From: Chengkuizengella marina
GTDB lineage: Bacteria; Bacillota; Bacilli; Paenibacillales; KCTC-33759
Assembly: GCF_009910845.1 (NCBI RefSeq)
Contig: NZ_SIJB01000042.1
Coordinates: 1 to 57,466 of the forward strand
Reading direction: 5' to 3'
Length of the DNA stretch: 57,466 nt
Within the stretch, counting starts at the first letter, position 1, and each line of letters opens with the position of its first letter. Below the pieces are notes generated by a model. That model did not search any database. It was not told the origin of the DNA and was given only the letters and a program-made list of their open reading frames with translations. Below are positions 43,496-53,868 of the stretch, piece after piece. A program made the position numbers and the translations under genes.

Positions 43496-45106
43496 ATGAT
43501 CCCTCAATATTTAGTTGATTTTTCAATAGATCAAATACCACATATACATACAGATGTTATCGTAATTGGTTCAGGGATTGCAGGTTTATTTACAGCAATC
43601 AAGGCAAGTAAAGACAGTGATGTTGTTATGATTACTAAAAAAACGTTATTAGACAGCAATACTCGATATGCTCAAGGTGGGATTGCTGCGGTTATGAATG
43701 AAAAGGATTCTCCTGCTTATCATAGACAAGACACATTAATTGCTGGAGCAGGTTTATGTTCCGTAGAGGCAGTGAATGTTCTTGTACATGAAGGACCTGA
43801 TGGTGTGAAAGATTTGATGAAACTAGGCACTCAATTTGATGAGGAGAATGGTGAAATTGCCCTCACGAAAGAAGGGGCTCATAGTCAAAGACGTATTTTA
43901 CATGCACATGGTGATGCAACAGGAGCTGAAATCGTACGAGCTTTATCAAATCAAGTCAGTGATAGAGAAAACATTGAAATGTGGGATGACCATTTTGTTA
44001 TTGATTTGATTACGAACGATGGAGAATGTTGTGGGGCACTTGTCCAAAAACCAGATGGTGAACGGGTTTATGTACAGGGTAAAGCTGTGGTTCTATGTAC
44101 AGGAGGCTCAGGGCAGCTCTTTCGGTATACAACTAATCCAATTATTGCAACTGGTGATGGTGTGGCGATGGCATATCGTGCAGGTGCTCTAATTAAAGAT
44201 ATGGAATTCATACAATTTCACCCAACCGCTTTATATTACCCAGGAGCTCCCCGGTTTTTAATTTCTGAAGCGGTTAGAGGAGAAGGTGCTGTATTAAGAA
44301 ACATTAAAGGTGAACGTTTTATGGATCAATATCATACTCAAATGGAGTTGGCACCACGTGATGTGGTAGCAAGAGCAATTGTGAGCGAAATGGCAAAGAC
44401 AAATTCTACCTTTGTTTATTTAGATATTTCTCATGAATCTCCAGACATGGTGAAACATCGTTTCCCAACCATTTATCAATTTTGCTTAGATTATGGATTG
44501 GATTTAACGATAGATTGGATCCCTGTGGCACCAGCTGCACATTACATGATGGGTGGAGTGAAAACAGATTTAAATGGAGAAACTTCTGTCAAAAGGTTAT
44601 TTGCCTGTGGGGAAGTATCTTCAACTGGCGTTCATGGAGCAAATCGTTTAGCAAGCAATTCATTATCAGAAGCGATTGTTTTTGGAAGAAGAATTGTAAA
44701 CCAAATCAATCAACTTTCTCCTTTGAAACACGTTCCTAAAATAAAAGTGGAGACAGATCGTAAATATAATACCCAGGCTGTGGTTGAAAGAAGATTAAAG
44801 CTGCAAAAAATTATGCTTAGGTACGTAGGTTTAGAAAGAACGCTAAAAGGATTAGATAAAGGACTTGCAGAATTAAAACGGCAATTACCTGTATTTGAAT
44901 CACATCTTACAAAGTTAGAAGAATTCGAATTTGTTAACTTATTAACCTGTGCTATGCTAACAGCTGAAGGAGCAAAGGTAAGAGAAGAAAGCCGTGGTGC
45001 ACATTATAGAGAAGATTTTCCTGAAAGAGATGAAATCGTATGGCGTAAACATATATTGCATCATCGTGATCAAGGTATAGTAGAGGAGTGTATTGAGCAT
45101 GATTGA
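43496..45106 (+). CDS. nadB: L-aspartate oxidase
   Basis: FAD enzyme making iminoaspartate for NadA. About 536 residues. Dinucleotide-binding VIVIGSGIAGLFTAI (about 22-36), SNTRYAQGGIAAVM-type active-site loop (written here as NTRYAQGGIAAVM), HAHGDATGAEI, QFHPTALYYPGAPRFLISEA and the substrate-domain GVHGANRLASNSL. ATG 43496 has AGGTG 6 nt upstream; GTG 43487, three codons earlier, lies in the site itself. The end overlaps nadC by 8 nt. Confidence 0.95.
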   Translation: MIPQYLVDFSIDQIPHIHTDVIVIGSGIAGLFTAIKASKDSDVVMITKKTLLDSNTRYAQGGIAAVMNEKDSPAYHRQDTLIAGAGLCSVEAVNVLVHEGPDGVKDLMKLGTQFDEENGEIALTKEGAHSQRRILHAHGDATGAEIVRALSNQVSDRENIEMWDDHFVIDLITNDGECCGALVQKPDGERVYVQGKAVVLCTGGSGQLFRYTTNPIIATGDGVAMAYRAGALIKDMEFIQFHPTALYYPGAPRFLISEAVRGEGAVLRNIKGERFMDQYHTQMELAPRDVVARAIVSEMAKTNSTFVYLDISHESPDMVKHRFPTIYQFCLDYGLDLTIDWIPVAPAAHYMMGGVKTDLNGETSVKRLFACGEVSSTGVHGANRLASNSLSEAIVFGRRIVNQINQLSPLKHVPKIKVETDRKYNTQAVVERRLKLQKIMLRYVGLERTLKGLDKGLAELKRQLPVFESHLTKLEEFEFVNLLTCAMLTAEGAKVREESRGAHYREDFPERDEIVWRKHILHHRDQGIVEECIEHD

Positions 45107-45962
45107 AGGAAGTATGGAACGAATAAAGGAAAATATAAAAGAATGGTTAAAGGAAGACATAGGTACAGGTGATGTAACAAGTGTATGTACAGTCCCATTC
45201 GAACATCAATCTGTAGGGTTCATTCATGCGAAAGAATGTGGAGTGCTTGCAGGATTGCCAATCGCGAAACTAGTATTTGAAATTGTAGATCCAACTATAA
45301 AATTTAATGAAAAAGCAGCAGAGGGTTCCTTTTTAAATAAGGGAGATACAATCGTAACAGTAGAGGGGAACACAAGGAAGATACTAATGGGTGAAAGATT
45401 AGCTCTCAACTTATTACAACGTCTTTCTGGAATAGCTACCAAAACAAATACATATGTCACAGAAGTAAATAATTTATCTGTTAAAATTGCAGACACAAGA
45501 AAAACGACTCCTGGTCATCGTTTATTAGAAAAATATGCGGTTAAAGTTGGTGGTGGATACAATCATCGGTTAGGATTGTATGATGCAGTTATGATTAAAG
45601 ACAATCATATAAAAGCAACAGGCAGTGTGAAAAATGCAATTCAATCTGCAAGAAAACAAATCCCACATACGATGAAAATTGAAGTGGAAATTGAAGAGTT
45701 AGACCAAATAAAAGAAGCTTTAGCTGCAGATATTATATTGCTGGATAATATGTCAATTGAACATATGACTAAGAGTGTAAATTTAATAAAAGAACAATCT
45801 TCTCATATTATTGTGGAAGCTTCTGGAGGAGTAACCCTACAAACTGTTAAAGAAATTGCTTTAACTGGAGTGGACGTTATATCTGTTGGGGGACTAACAA
45901 CTTCAATCCAGAATATAGACATTAGTTTAGATTTAAACGAAAAGAAGGTGAGTGCGTTTTGA
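45099..45962 (+). CDS. nadC: Nicotinate-nucleotide pyrophosphorylase (carboxylating)
   Basis: Quinolinate phosphoribosyltransferase, about 287 residues: [60 protein letters not shown] and VEASGGVTL. Completes NaMN formation from NadA product and PRPP. Starts at 45099 (AGAGGAG about 10 nt ahead) or 45114 (AAGGA) are both possible. The stop overlaps the coaX start by 4 nt, linking NAD and CoA genes in one transcript. Confidence 0.95.
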   Translation: MIEGSMERIKENIKEWLKEDIGTGDVTSVCTVPFEHQSVGFIHAKECGVLAGLPIAKLVFEIVDPTIKFNEKAAEGSFLNKGDTIVTVEGNTRKILMGERLALNLLQRLSGIATKTNTYVTEVNNLSVKIADTRKTTPGHRLLEKYAVKVGGGYNHRLGLYDAVMIKDNHIKATGSVKNAIQSARKQIPHTMKIEVEIEELDQIKEALAADIILLDNMSIEHMTKSVNLIKEQSSHIIVEASGGVTLQTVKEIALTGVDVISVGGLTTSIQNIDISLDLNEKKVSAF

Positions 45963-46738
45963 TTTTTGTCATAGATGTTGGAAATACCAATATTGTATTA
46001 GGTTTATACGAAGGTAAAAAATTATTACATCATTGGAGATTGAGTACCAATCGTTCAGCTACCGTTGATGAGTATGGCATTATGATACATAATTTATTTC
46101 ATCATGCAAAAATTGAAAAAGATCAGATTAAAGGTATTATTATTTCTTCCGTTGTACCTCCATTAATGTACGTATTAGAAACATTATGTACAAAATACTT
46201 AAATAAAGAACCATTGATTGTAGGACCTGGCATCAAAACAGGGTTAAACATTCGTTATGAAAATCCAAGGGAAGTTGGGGCAGATCGAATCGTCAACTCC
46301 GTTGCAGGGATTGAGTTATATGGTGCTCCACTCATTATCGTTGATTTTGGTACAGCAACAACATTTGATTATATTGATGATAAATCTCAGTATATCGGAG
46401 GATTAATCGCACCTGGTATTGGGATTTCTACAGAAGCATTGTATCAAAAAGCAGCTAAGTTACCTAGAATTGAGCTAGTTAAACCAAAACATGTAGTTGG
46501 AAGAAATATGGTAACTTCTATGCAAGCGGGTATCATATATGGGTATGCTGGTCAGGTTGATGGGATTGTGGAAAGAATCCAAGAAGAATTTACAACAAAA
46601 CCAAATATCATTGCAACTGGGGGATTAGCAGAACTAATATCAAACGAATCTAAATCAATTCAACGTACTAATCCTCTATTAACACTAGAAGGATTAAGAA
46701 TAATTTATGAACGTAATGAATTGCCATTTACTTCTTAG
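45959..46738 (+). CDS. coaX: Type III pantothenate kinase
   Basis: First step of CoA synthesis. A 259-residue ASKHA-fold kinase with the phosphate motif [25 protein letters not shown] and [12 protein letters not shown], plus [11 protein letters not shown]. Type III enzymes are not inhibited by CoA and need a monovalent cation. Start TTG overlaps nadC; GAAGGTGAG is the ribosome-binding site. It is followed 14 nt later by hslO as in B. subtilis. Confidence 0.94.
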   Translation: MIFVIDVGNTNIVLGLYEGKKLLHHWRLSTNRSATVDEYGIMIHNLFHHAKIEKDQIKGIIISSVVPPLMYVLETLCTKYLNKEPLIVGPGIKTGLNIRYENPREVGADRIVNSVAGIELYGAPLIIVDFGTATTFDYIDDKSQYIGGLIAPGIGISTEALYQKAAKLPRIELVKPKHVVGRNMVTSMQAGIIYGYAGQVDGIVERIQEEFTTKPNIIATGGLAELISNESKSIQRTNPLLTLEGLRIIYERNELPFTS

Positions 46739-46752
46739 GAGGAATTAACAAA

Positions 46753-47619
46753 ATGAACGATTATCTTATTCGTGGTACAGCTATGGACGGGAAAGTACGT
46801 GCATTTGCTGTTCATACAACAAATCTTGTTGACGAGCTTCGTCAAAGACAGGAGTCATGGCCAACTGCAACTGCTGCATTAGGAAGGGCTGCGTCTGTAG
46901 GGGTTATGATGGGTGCAATGTTAAAAAATGAAGAAAAGCTGACAATTCAGATCAAGGGGAATGGACCGATGGGTCAAATTGTCGTAGATGCGAATGCTCA
47001 TGGTGAAGTTCGTGCTTATGCAGATCATCCACATGTCCATCTGCCTAGCAATGCTCAAAATAAATTAGACGTTGCAGGTGCCGTTGGTAGAGAAGGTGCG
47101 ATATATATTATAAAAGATTTAGGATTAAAGGAACCTTATAAAGGAAGCATCCCTATTATATCAGGAGAATTAGGGGAAGATTTTACATATTATTTTGCCA
47201 AATCTGAACAAACCCCTTCAGCTGTATCTGTAGGAGTATTAGTAGATCAGGATACATCTATTAGAAAAGCGGGCGGATTCATTATACAGCTAATGCCAGG
47301 ATTAAGTGATGAGGAAATTACAACTATAGAACAAAGTTTAAGTCAAATTAAACCAGTAACAGAATTGCTGGAAGAGAGCAAGACATTGGAGCAAATTTTA
47401 CAAGAGGTTCTCCCTTCAGTTCAAATCATGGATCAAATGGATGTGAAATTTAGATGCCAATGTAACAGGGAAAAAGTCCAAGATACATTAGTTAGTTTAG
47501 GAGAAGTTGAATTGAAAAAAATCATTACTGAGGATGGACAAGCAGAGGTTGTTTGTCATTTCTGCAATGAAAAATATCAGTTTAATGCAGAAGATTTAGA
47601 AAAATTAATTCAAAAATAG
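46753..47619 (+). CDS. hslO: Redox-regulated chaperone Hsp33
   Basis: A holdase activated by oxidation and unfolding. The 288-residue protein has the N-terminal core GTAMDGKVRAFAVHTTNLVD and the C-terminal zinc switch with C235 and C237 (CQC) plus C268 and C271 (CHFC). All four zinc cysteines are present. ATG after TAGGAGG. B. subtilis has the PrsA-like yacD next; here cysK follows behind its own promoter. Confidence 0.95.
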   Translation: MNDYLIRGTAMDGKVRAFAVHTTNLVDELRQRQESWPTATAALGRAASVGVMMGAMLKNEEKLTIQIKGNGPMGQIVVDANAHGEVRAYADHPHVHLPSNAQNKLDVAGAVGREGAIYIIKDLGLKEPYKGSIPIISGELGEDFTYYFAKSEQTPSAVSVGVLVDQDTSIRKAGGFIIQLMPGLSDEEITTIEQSLSQIKPVTELLEESKTLEQILQEVLPSVQIMDQMDVKFRCQCNREKVQDTLVSLGEVELKKIITEDGQAEVVCHFCNEKYQFNAEDLEKLIQK

Positions 47620-47633
47620 ACAAATAGTTCATA

Positions 47634-47691
47634 TTGACATTTATAATGCAAATTGATACTATAATCTTATAAAACCTACTAATTTAGTCGG
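47634..47691 (+). promoter_or_regulatory. cysK promoter with palindromic operator
   Basis: TTGACA (47634-47639), 17 nt, TACTAT (47657-47662); an alternative TATAAT (47660-47665) would give 20 nt. Directly downstream lies CCTACTAATTTAGTCGG (47675-47691), an imperfect palindrome with one mismatched pair, placed to block the polymerase. CymR represses cysK in B. subtilis, so a CymR site is the leading guess; the match to its motif is from memory and needs testing. Confidence 0.6.
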
Positions 47692-47752
47692 AAATAAATT
47701 TTTATATAAAATCACATATGTAAGGTTTAGAAAAAATACGGGAGGAAATAAA

Positions 47753-48688
47753 ATGTCTAAAATTGTAAATAACATTACAGAGGTCATTGGCAACACACCT
47801 TTGGTTCGTTTAAACAGAGTAGTTCCTGAGGATAGTGCAGAAGTTTATGTGAAATTAGAATTTCAAAACCCTGGAGCAAGTGTTAAAGACCGTATTGCAA
47901 TCAACATGATTGAAACGGCTGAAAAAGAAGGATTGTTAAAATCAGGTGACACGATTATTGAACCAACTAGTGGAAACACGGGCATAGGGTTAGCAATGGT
48001 AGCAGCAGCTAAAGGTTATAAAGCTATCCTTGTTATGCCTGAAACGATGAGTATGGAAAGACGTAACTTATTACGTGCTTATGGTGCGGAACTTGTTCTG
48101 ACTCCTGGTCCAGAAGGAATGAAGGGTGCTATTAAACGCGCTGAAGAGATTCAAGCTGAGAACCCTAACTACTTTATGCCTCAGCAGTTTAACAATCAAG
48201 CAAATGTACAGATTCATGTGAAAACAACAGGTCCTGAAATTGTAGAGGCAATTCATTCTCTTGATGGAAAATTAGATGCGTTTATTTCAGGTATAGGTAC
48301 AGGTGGAACGATTACTGGAGCGGGTCAAGTGTTAAAGGAAAACTTCCCTAATGTAGAAATTGTAGCAGTTGAACCAGCAGCATCTCCTATACTTTCTGGA
48401 GGTAAACCAGGACCACATAAAATCCAAGGTATTGGAGCAGGATTCGTTCCAGAGATCTTAAATACAGACATTTTTGACGAAGTGATTACAGTTGAGAATG
48501 AACAAGCGTTTGAAACTTCTCGTGAAGTGGCAAAAGCTGAAGGTATTCTTGGTGGAATTTCTTCTGGGGCTGCGATTTATGCAGCACTTCAAGTGGCTAA
48601 AAAACTTGGTAAAGGTAAAAAAGTCGTTGCAGTGGTTCCAAGTAATGGTGAGCGTTATTTAAGCACACCACTATATCAATTCGAATAG
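47753..48688 (+). CDS. cysK: Cysteine synthase A (O-acetylserine thiol-lyase)
   Basis: Makes cysteine from O-acetylserine and sulfide. The 311-residue PLP enzyme has K45 (GASVKDRIA) as Schiff base, [15 protein letters not shown], the [10 protein letters not shown] phosphate loop and the SSGAA segment near the C-terminus. In B. subtilis CysK also partners the repressor CymR. ATG after GGGAGG. Monocistronic between its own promoter and terminator. Confidence 0.96.
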   Translation: MSKIVNNITEVIGNTPLVRLNRVVPEDSAEVYVKLEFQNPGASVKDRIAINMIETAEKEGLLKSGDTIIEPTSGNTGIGLAMVAAAKGYKAILVMPETMSMERRNLLRAYGAELVLTPGPEGMKGAIKRAEEIQAENPNYFMPQQFNNQANVQIHVKTTGPEIVEAIHSLDGKLDAFISGIGTGGTITGAGQVLKENFPNVEIVAVEPAASPILSGGKPGPHKIQGIGAGFVPEILNTDIFDEVITVENEQAFETSREVAKAEGILGGISSGAAIYAALQVAKKLGKGKKVVAVVPSNGERYLSTPLYQFE

Positions 48689-48754
48689 TGCTGAAAACGG
48701 AATTTATTAAACATCGATTGAGACTTCAAGAAATAATAAAATCATTCATTATCT

Positions 48755-48779
48755 AGTCCTTCGCAAGAGGGACTTTTTA
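48755..48779 (+). terminator. Terminator after cysK
   Basis: AGTCCTTC-GCAA-GAGGGACT (one G-U pair, tetraloop) followed by TTTTTAT. Confidence 0.9.
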
Positions 48780-48810
48780 TTTTTATCTTTTTCAGATATA
48801 CTAAGTAATC

Positions 48811-48828
48811 AATATGAGTAATATGAGT
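48811..48828 (+). repeat. Tandem 9-bp direct repeat upstream of pabB
   Basis: AATATGAGT occurs twice without a gap, followed three bases later by a degenerate copy ACATTGAGT. It lies about 50 nt before the pabB start in the only regulatory space of the folate operon. Could be a regulator site or simple slippage. Confidence 0.4.
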
Positions 48829-48873
48829 TACACATTGAGTTAAATAAATTAAACAAACTCGGGGGTAGTAATC

Positions 48874-50415
48874 GTGATTTTAACCTCTTTTAAGCAGTGG
48901 AAATATTGGGCAAATAAATATACGATGCTCCCATACATACAAACATTTCCTTTACCTAATGTTGATGTGATTTCTTGGGAAAAAGCTTGGGAGAATTGTT
49001 CAGATCATGCGTTTGTATTAGAAAGTGGCAAAACAGGTCAATATACTTTCTTAGGTTTACAGCCTTTTTCAACTATATTTGGCAGCAATAATAAAGGCAT
49101 TATTACTGATCAAAATAACAATAAAACTCACCTACAAGGGAAACCTTTGGATTTAGTAAAAAACTGGATGAAAGATTATGTTGCTCCTAAAATTGAAGGG
49201 GCTCCTAAGTTTATTGGAGGTTGTGTTGGTTATTGGAGTTATGATGTCATTCGCTCAATCGAAAAAATACCAAATCTATCAAAAGAAGATTTAGAACTTC
49301 CAGACTATTATTTTATGATGATGGATGAGTTATGGATTATAGATCAAAAAAATAAATGTCTGTATTGTGCAATTCATTTTCCTTTAACAGACAAGAATAT
49401 AAACGAGGAGATGCTTCATTTTCATTATTTAAAGGCTAAAGAAAAAGTGGGACAGATGAAGAAAATTTGGGATGATATCATAAATATAAACGATAATCAC
49501 CCATCTTATGAAAGAAAGAAGATATTTCAAAGTTCAGTTGAAAAAGATCAACTGCATATTGATGTGGAATCGATTGAAGGAATTGAAAAATCTCTTTCAA
49601 AAGATGAGTATATGGAAGCAGTTAAAAAAATTCAACAGTATATATCCCAAGGGGATATTTTTCAAGTAAATTTATCACTGCGACAAAACCGACGTTTAAA
49701 TAGTTCGCCAGAAGAACTTTATGAATGGTTGCGAATATTAAATCCATCACCATACATGAGTTTTCTAAAATGTCCAGATTTTCATCTTGTTTCGGCATCT
49801 CCAGAGTTATTAGTTAAACTTGAGGATAATATTGTAAGTACAAGACCTATTGCAGGCACTAGACGCAGAGGGAATAACAATGAAGAAGACAAGGAACTAG
49901 CAGAAGAACTAATATTGAATGAGAAAGAACGTGCAGAACATGTGATGTTAGTTGATTTAGAAAGAAATGATCTTGGTCGAATTTCTAAATTTGGTACAGT
50001 AAAGGTTAAAGATTTTATGGAAATAGAATATTATTCACATGTCATGCATATCGTTTCAGAGGTGCAAGGTGAATTAGCGGAAGGTAAAGATGGTTATGAC
50101 GTCATTGCAGCAACATTTCCTGGTGGTACCATTACTGGAGCACCAAAAATTCGAACGATGGAAATAATTGAAGAGTTAGAACCAGTTAGGAGAGGTCCAT
50201 ATACAGGTTCCATCGGTTGGATTGATTATAATGGGAATATGGAATTCAATATAATAATACGCACACTAGTTATTTTAGATCATATTGGATATATACAAGC
50301 AGGAGCCGGTATTGTCATTGACTCTAATCCCTATAGAGAATATAAGGAAAGTCTAAATAAAGCAAAAGCATTATGGAAAGCAATTCAATACAGTGAATTA
50401 ATCCATCAAGTTTAA
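48874..50415 (+). CDS. pabB: Aminodeoxychorismate synthase component I
   Basis: A 513-residue chorismate-binding enzyme. The N-terminal domain (about 1-200) holds the [10 protein letters not shown] segment. The C-terminal catalytic domain (about 235-505) has [49 protein letters not shown] and [20 protein letters not shown]. The isozyme is called PabB rather than TrpE from the operon with pabA, pabC and folP. GTG start after GGGGG. Confidence 0.92.
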   Translation: MILTSFKQWKYWANKYTMLPYIQTFPLPNVDVISWEKAWENCSDHAFVLESGKTGQYTFLGLQPFSTIFGSNNKGIITDQNNNKTHLQGKPLDLVKNWMKDYVAPKIEGAPKFIGGCVGYWSYDVIRSIEKIPNLSKEDLELPDYYFMMMDELWIIDQKNKCLYCAIHFPLTDKNINEEMLHFHYLKAKEKVGQMKKIWDDIININDNHPSYERKKIFQSSVEKDQLHIDVESIEGIEKSLSKDEYMEAVKKIQQYISQGDIFQVNLSLRQNRRLNSSPEELYEWLRILNPSPYMSFLKCPDFHLVSASPELLVKLEDNIVSTRPIAGTRRRGNNNEEDKELAEELILNEKERAEHVMLVDLERNDLGRISKFGTVKVKDFMEIEYYSHVMHIVSEVQGELAEGKDGYDVIAATFPGGTITGAPKIRTMEIIEELEPVRRGPYTGSIGWIDYNGNMEFNIIIRTLVILDHIGYIQAGAGIVIDSNPYREYKESLNKAKALWKAIQYSELIHQV

Positions 50416-50433
50416 AAAGGGGGCGCATATAGA

Positions 50434-51030
50434 ATGATACTTGTCATTGATAACTATGATTCATTTACTTACAATTTGGTACAATATTTAGGTGAAATTG
50501 GACAAGAGGTTATCGTTCATAGAAATGATGAAATCAACATTTCAAAAATAGAACAGTTGCAACCTGATCATATTTTGATTTCTCCAGGTCCATGCACACC
50601 TAATGAAGCGGGAATCAGTTTAAGTTTAATTGATCATTTTAAAGGGAAGATTCCTATTTTGGGTGTTTGTTTAGGTCATCAGGCAATCGGACAAGTTTTT
50701 GGTGGGGAAGTGGTTAGAGCTGAACAACTTATGCATGGCAAAACCTCTCCAATTTTTCATGATGGTAAGACGATATTTGAAGGCATTCCATCTCCTTATA
50801 CTGCAACGAGATACCATTCTTTAATTGTCCGTAGAGAGTCACTTCCAGATTGTTTAGAAATTAGTGCTGAAACAGAAGCAGGAGAAATAATGGGATTAAG
50901 GCATAAGAAATTTAACATCGAAGGTGTACAATTTCATCCTGAATCGATTATTACAGATCATGGTTTACAATTATTAAAGAACTTTATCTCCCAAACAAAT
51001 GTGAAGAGAGAGCAAATAAATGAAAGTTAG
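50434..51030 (+). CDS. pabA: Aminodeoxychorismate/anthranilate synthase component II (glutamine amidotransferase)
   Basis: A 198-residue class I glutamine amidotransferase feeding ammonia to PabB. The triad is C79 (GVCLGHQ), H168 and E170 (QFHPESI). Also [20 protein letters not shown]. In B. subtilis the same subunit serves TrpE as well; whether a separate trpG exists here cannot be seen. It overlaps pabC by 11 nt. Confidence 0.95.
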   Translation: MILVIDNYDSFTYNLVQYLGEIGQEVIVHRNDEINISKIEQLQPDHILISPGPCTPNEAGISLSLIDHFKGKIPILGVCLGHQAIGQVFGGEVVRAEQLMHGKTSPIFHDGKTIFEGIPSPYTATRYHSLIVRRESLPDCLEISAETEAGEIMGLRHKKFNIEGVQFHPESIITDHGLQLLKNFISQTNVKREQINES

Positions 51031-51898
51031 TATAAATGGGACAATACAGGACGAAAAAGAGGCCGTGATATCTATATTTGATCACGGTTTTCTTTACGGT
51101 ATGGGTTTATTTGAGACGTTTCGAACTTATGATGGAATGCCCTTTTTAATTGAGCAGCATTTAAATCGGTTGAAAAGAAGTTGTGAAATGATCGGAATAA
51201 ATTGGGTGCCTGATAAAAACCGTATTCTACTCCAAATAGAAAGATTGCTTGAAGTCAATGGATTAAAAGATGGATATATACGATATACCATTACAGCTGG
51301 TGAAGGGAATTTAGGATTACCTATAGATGAATATTCCAAGAATAATGAGATCATTTATATCAAGGCCCTCCCTGATATGAGCGTGGACCTATATAAATAT
51401 GGTAAAGCGATTCAACTTTTAAATATTAAGAGGAATACACCGGAGACAGACATTCGTTTAAAATCACTACATTATATGAATAATATTTTAGCAAAAAAAG
51501 AAATGAATGAGATTGCAAAAGATAAAACAGCTGAGGGATTATTTTTGACGGCTGAAGGTTACTTAGCTGAAGGTATTGTAAGTAATATTTTTTTCATACG
51601 CGATCAAGTTTGGTATACTCCATCCATTGACACTGGAATTTTACCAGGAGTTACAAGAGGTTATGTAATTAAATGGTTGAATAAGATAGGGATTCCTGTA
51701 AATGAAGGTAGATTTTTATGGGAGGATTTAATGGCAGCAAATGAGATTTTTATAAGCAATTCTATTCAAGAGATCGTTCCCATTACAACACTATATGATT
51801 TGAATGGTAAAAAAATGGATGTAGGATCAGGACAAGTCGGTTTTGAAACAAAGGAATTGATTAGAAAATACAAATCAGATATAGGAGGATACAAATGA
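51020..51898 (+). CDS. pabC: Aminodeoxychorismate lyase
   Basis: A 292-residue class IV aminotransferase-fold PLP enzyme that splits aminodeoxychorismate to PABA and pyruvate. [23 protein letters not shown]-type N-terminus (DHGFLYG, GLFETFR), [15 protein letters not shown] with the PLP lysine, EGIVSNIFF and GITRG-like [10 protein letters not shown]-amino-acid and branched-chain aminotransferases share the fold, but the operon decides. Overlaps pabA and folP. Confidence 0.92.
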   Translation: MKVSINGTIQDEKEAVISIFDHGFLYGMGLFETFRTYDGMPFLIEQHLNRLKRSCEMIGINWVPDKNRILLQIERLLEVNGLKDGYIRYTITAGEGNLGLPIDEYSKNNEIIYIKALPDMSVDLYKYGKAIQLLNIKRNTPETDIRLKSLHYMNNILAKKEMNEIAKDKTAEGLFLTAEGYLAEGIVSNIFFIRDQVWYTPSIDTGILPGVTRGYVIKWLNKIGIPVNEGRFLWEDLMAANEIFISNSIQEIVPITTLYDLNGKKMDVGSGQVGFETKELIRKYKSDIGGYK

Positions 51899-52761
51899 GA
51901 CGGAATTTATTTATATCGAGATCTAGACCTCAAGTTGCTTCTCGTAAATTAAATTGTAAGGACCGATCAATAACGTTAGGAGAAAAAACATTAATCATGG
52001 GTATCTTAAATGTAACTCCGGATTCTTTTTCTGATGGTGGGAAATATATAAGTGAAGAAACAGCAGTAGAAAGAGCTTTGAAAATGATTGAAGAGGGAGC
52101 GGATATCATTGATGTGGGGGGCGAATCTACTAGACCTAATGCCGAGGCTGTTCATGTAAATGAAGAATTACAACGTGTTATTCCGATTATAGAGACATTA
52201 AAAGATGTGATCCATGTTCCAATCTCTATTGATACTTACAAAGCTGAAGTAGCTGACAAAGCCTTAAATGCTGGAGCACATATTGTGAACGATGTATGGG
52301 GTTTAAAAAAAGATAGGGATATGGCTTCTGTTATTGCAAAACATCAATGTCCAGTGATTATCATGCATAATAGAAATGAAATAGGATATGATCATTTTAT
52401 TCAGGATGTTATTTTTGATTTACATGAAAGTATTAACATTGCTCATCAAGCAGGGATAAAAAATGAGCAAATTATTTTAGATCCAGGTATCGGTTTTGCA
52501 AAGACTTCTGATGAAAATTTAATTCTAATGAATCACTTGAGTGATATTGTTTCAATAGGATACCCTGTTTTATTAGGAACTTCAAGAAAGTCTATGATTC
52601 GTAATGTATTGGATTTACCTTCTACCGATGTTGTTGAAGGTACAGCGACTACAATTGTTTATGGTATGATGCAAGGATGTCAAATCGTTCGTGTCCATGA
52701 TATTAAAGAAATGAAACGAGTAACAACAATGACGGATGCAATGTTATTAAAAAGTGATTGA
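51895..52761 (+). CDS. folP: Dihydropteroate synthase
   Basis: Joins PABA to the pterin pyrophosphate and is the sulfonamide target. A 288-residue TIM barrel: MGILNVTPDSFSDGGKY, DVGGESTRPNA, IDTYKAEVADKAL, HIVNDVWG, DPGIGFAKT and LGTSRKSM. The N-terminal 30 residues precede the fold and are variable. ATGA overlap with pabC. Confidence 0.95.
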   Translation: MRRNLFISRSRPQVASRKLNCKDRSITLGEKTLIMGILNVTPDSFSDGGKYISEETAVERALKMIEEGADIIDVGGESTRPNAEAVHVNEELQRVIPIIETLKDVIHVPISIDTYKAEVADKALNAGAHIVNDVWGLKKDRDMASVIAKHQCPVIIMHNRNEIGYDHFIQDVIFDLHESINIAHQAGIKNEQIILDPGIGFAKTSDENLILMNHLSDIVSIGYPVLLGTSRKSMIRNVLDLPSTDVVEGTATTIVYGMMQGCQIVRVHDIKEMKRVTTMTDAMLLKSD

Positions 52762-52784
52762 AATATGAAGAGGGGGTTTTATAA

Positions 52785-53147
52785 TTGGATAAAATGATAA
52801 TGGAAAAGATGGAGTTTTACGGTTATCATGGGGTTTTTCCTGAGGAAAGAAAATTAGGCCAGAAATTTTACATAGACACTACCTTTTTCTTTGATTTACA
52901 ATTAGCTGGGAAGAGTGATGATTTAAATCAAACGATTAATTATGCGGAAGTATATGATGTGATCAAAGGTATTGTTGAGGGACATTCATATCAACTTATT
53001 GAAGCTTTAGCAGAAAATATTGCAAGTATAGTATTGAAAACTTATACTAAGATCAAAGAAATTACAGTTAAGGTTACAAAACCTAATCCACCTTTTGATA
53101 TTCATTTTTCAGGTGTTACTGTTGAAATCCATCGAAAGAGTGTGTAA
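52785..53147 (+). CDS. folB: Dihydroneopterin aldolase
   Basis: A 120-residue tunnel-fold enzyme that releases glycolaldehyde from dihydroneopterin. GYHGVFPEERKLGQKFYIDT with the catalytic glutamate, INYAEVY, and LIEALAENIA, then KVTKPNPPFDIHFSGVTVEI. Start is TTG, 8 nt after GAGGGGG; ATG 52794 is a weaker option. folK follows after two bases. Confidence 0.94.
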   Translation: MDKMIMEKMEFYGYHGVFPEERKLGQKFYIDTTFFFDLQLAGKSDDLNQTINYAEVYDVIKGIVEGHSYQLIEALAENIASIVLKTYTKIKEITVKVTKPNPPFDIHFSGVTVEIHRKSV

Positions 53148-53149
53148 AA

Positions 53150-53692
53150 ATGAATGAAAACAAAAAAAAGAATATGGCTTATATAGGGTTAGGGTCAAAT
53201 ATAGGTGAGAGAGAAACTTACCTTAAAGATGCAGTGCAGCAATTAAACAATTTTCCTATAGAAGTGATAAGATGCTCAAATATATATGAAACTGATCCTG
53301 TAGGGTATACAGATCAGGATGCTTTCTTAAATATGGTTGTTGTGGTTACAACTACGTTTTCTCCCAAACAATTACTACAACAATTAGCAGGAATTGAAAA
53401 ATCATTATTAAGACAAAGAGTCGTTCATTGGGGGCCAAGAACCATTGACTTAGATTTACTGTTGTATGACAATGTTCAAATAAACACAGATCAACTTATC
53501 GTTCCTCATCCACGGATGAATGAAAGGTTGTTTGTACTTATCCCACTCTTGGATGTGATTCAAGGAGAAGAAGAAAAACAACAAATTCAAATGACTGTGG
53601 ATCAATTAATGGAACTTGAGGGTGAGAGTAAAGGAGTAAGGCTTTGGAAAAAAACCGAGTGGCTCAACGCATTAGAGCTTATAGAAAACTGA
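53150..53692 (+). CDS. folK: 6-hydroxymethyl-7,8-dihydropterin pyrophosphokinase
   Basis: A 180-residue HPPK: AYIGLGSNIGERETYLKDAV, YETDPVGYTDQDAFLNMV, WGPRTIDLDLLLYD and VPHPRMNERLFVLIPL. Supplies the substrate of FolP. The gene's last 49 nt are shared with yazB in another frame, an arrangement also found in other Bacillales. Confidence 0.95.
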   Translation: MNENKKKNMAYIGLGSNIGERETYLKDAVQQLNNFPIEVIRCSNIYETDPVGYTDQDAFLNMVVVVTTTFSPKQLLQQLAGIEKSLLRQRVVHWGPRTIDLDLLLYDNVQINTDQLIVPHPRMNERLFVLIPLLDVIQGEEEKQQIQMTVDQLMELEGESKGVRLWKKTEWLNALELIEN

Positions 53693-53850
53693 AGGGTTAC
53701 ACTCAAAATGAACTAGCAGTAAAAATAGGTATTTCAATTAGTAAATTAGGCTCTATTGAACGCGGATCGATTAAACCTGATGAAAAGACCATTCAACTAA
53801 TATCAGAAGCGTTATACATAGATGCTGATGAATTAAAAAGTGAACTCTAA
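53644..53850 (+). CDS. yazB: XRE-family helix-turn-helix protein YazB
   Basis: A 68-residue single-domain DNA-binding protein: RIRAYRKLKGYTQNELAVKI then GISISKLGSIERG is a complete Cro/C1 helix-turn-helix (about 8-62). Start TTG lies inside folK; GAGAGTAAAGGAG precedes it. Small stand-alone HTH in the folate operon of all Bacillus; function unknown, possibly autoregulation of the operon. Confidence 0.88.
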   Translation: MEKNRVAQRIRAYRKLKGYTQNELAVKIGISISKLGSIERGSIKPDEKTIQLISEALYIDADELKSEL

Positions 53851-53868
53851 ATTGAAAGGAATAGAAAA

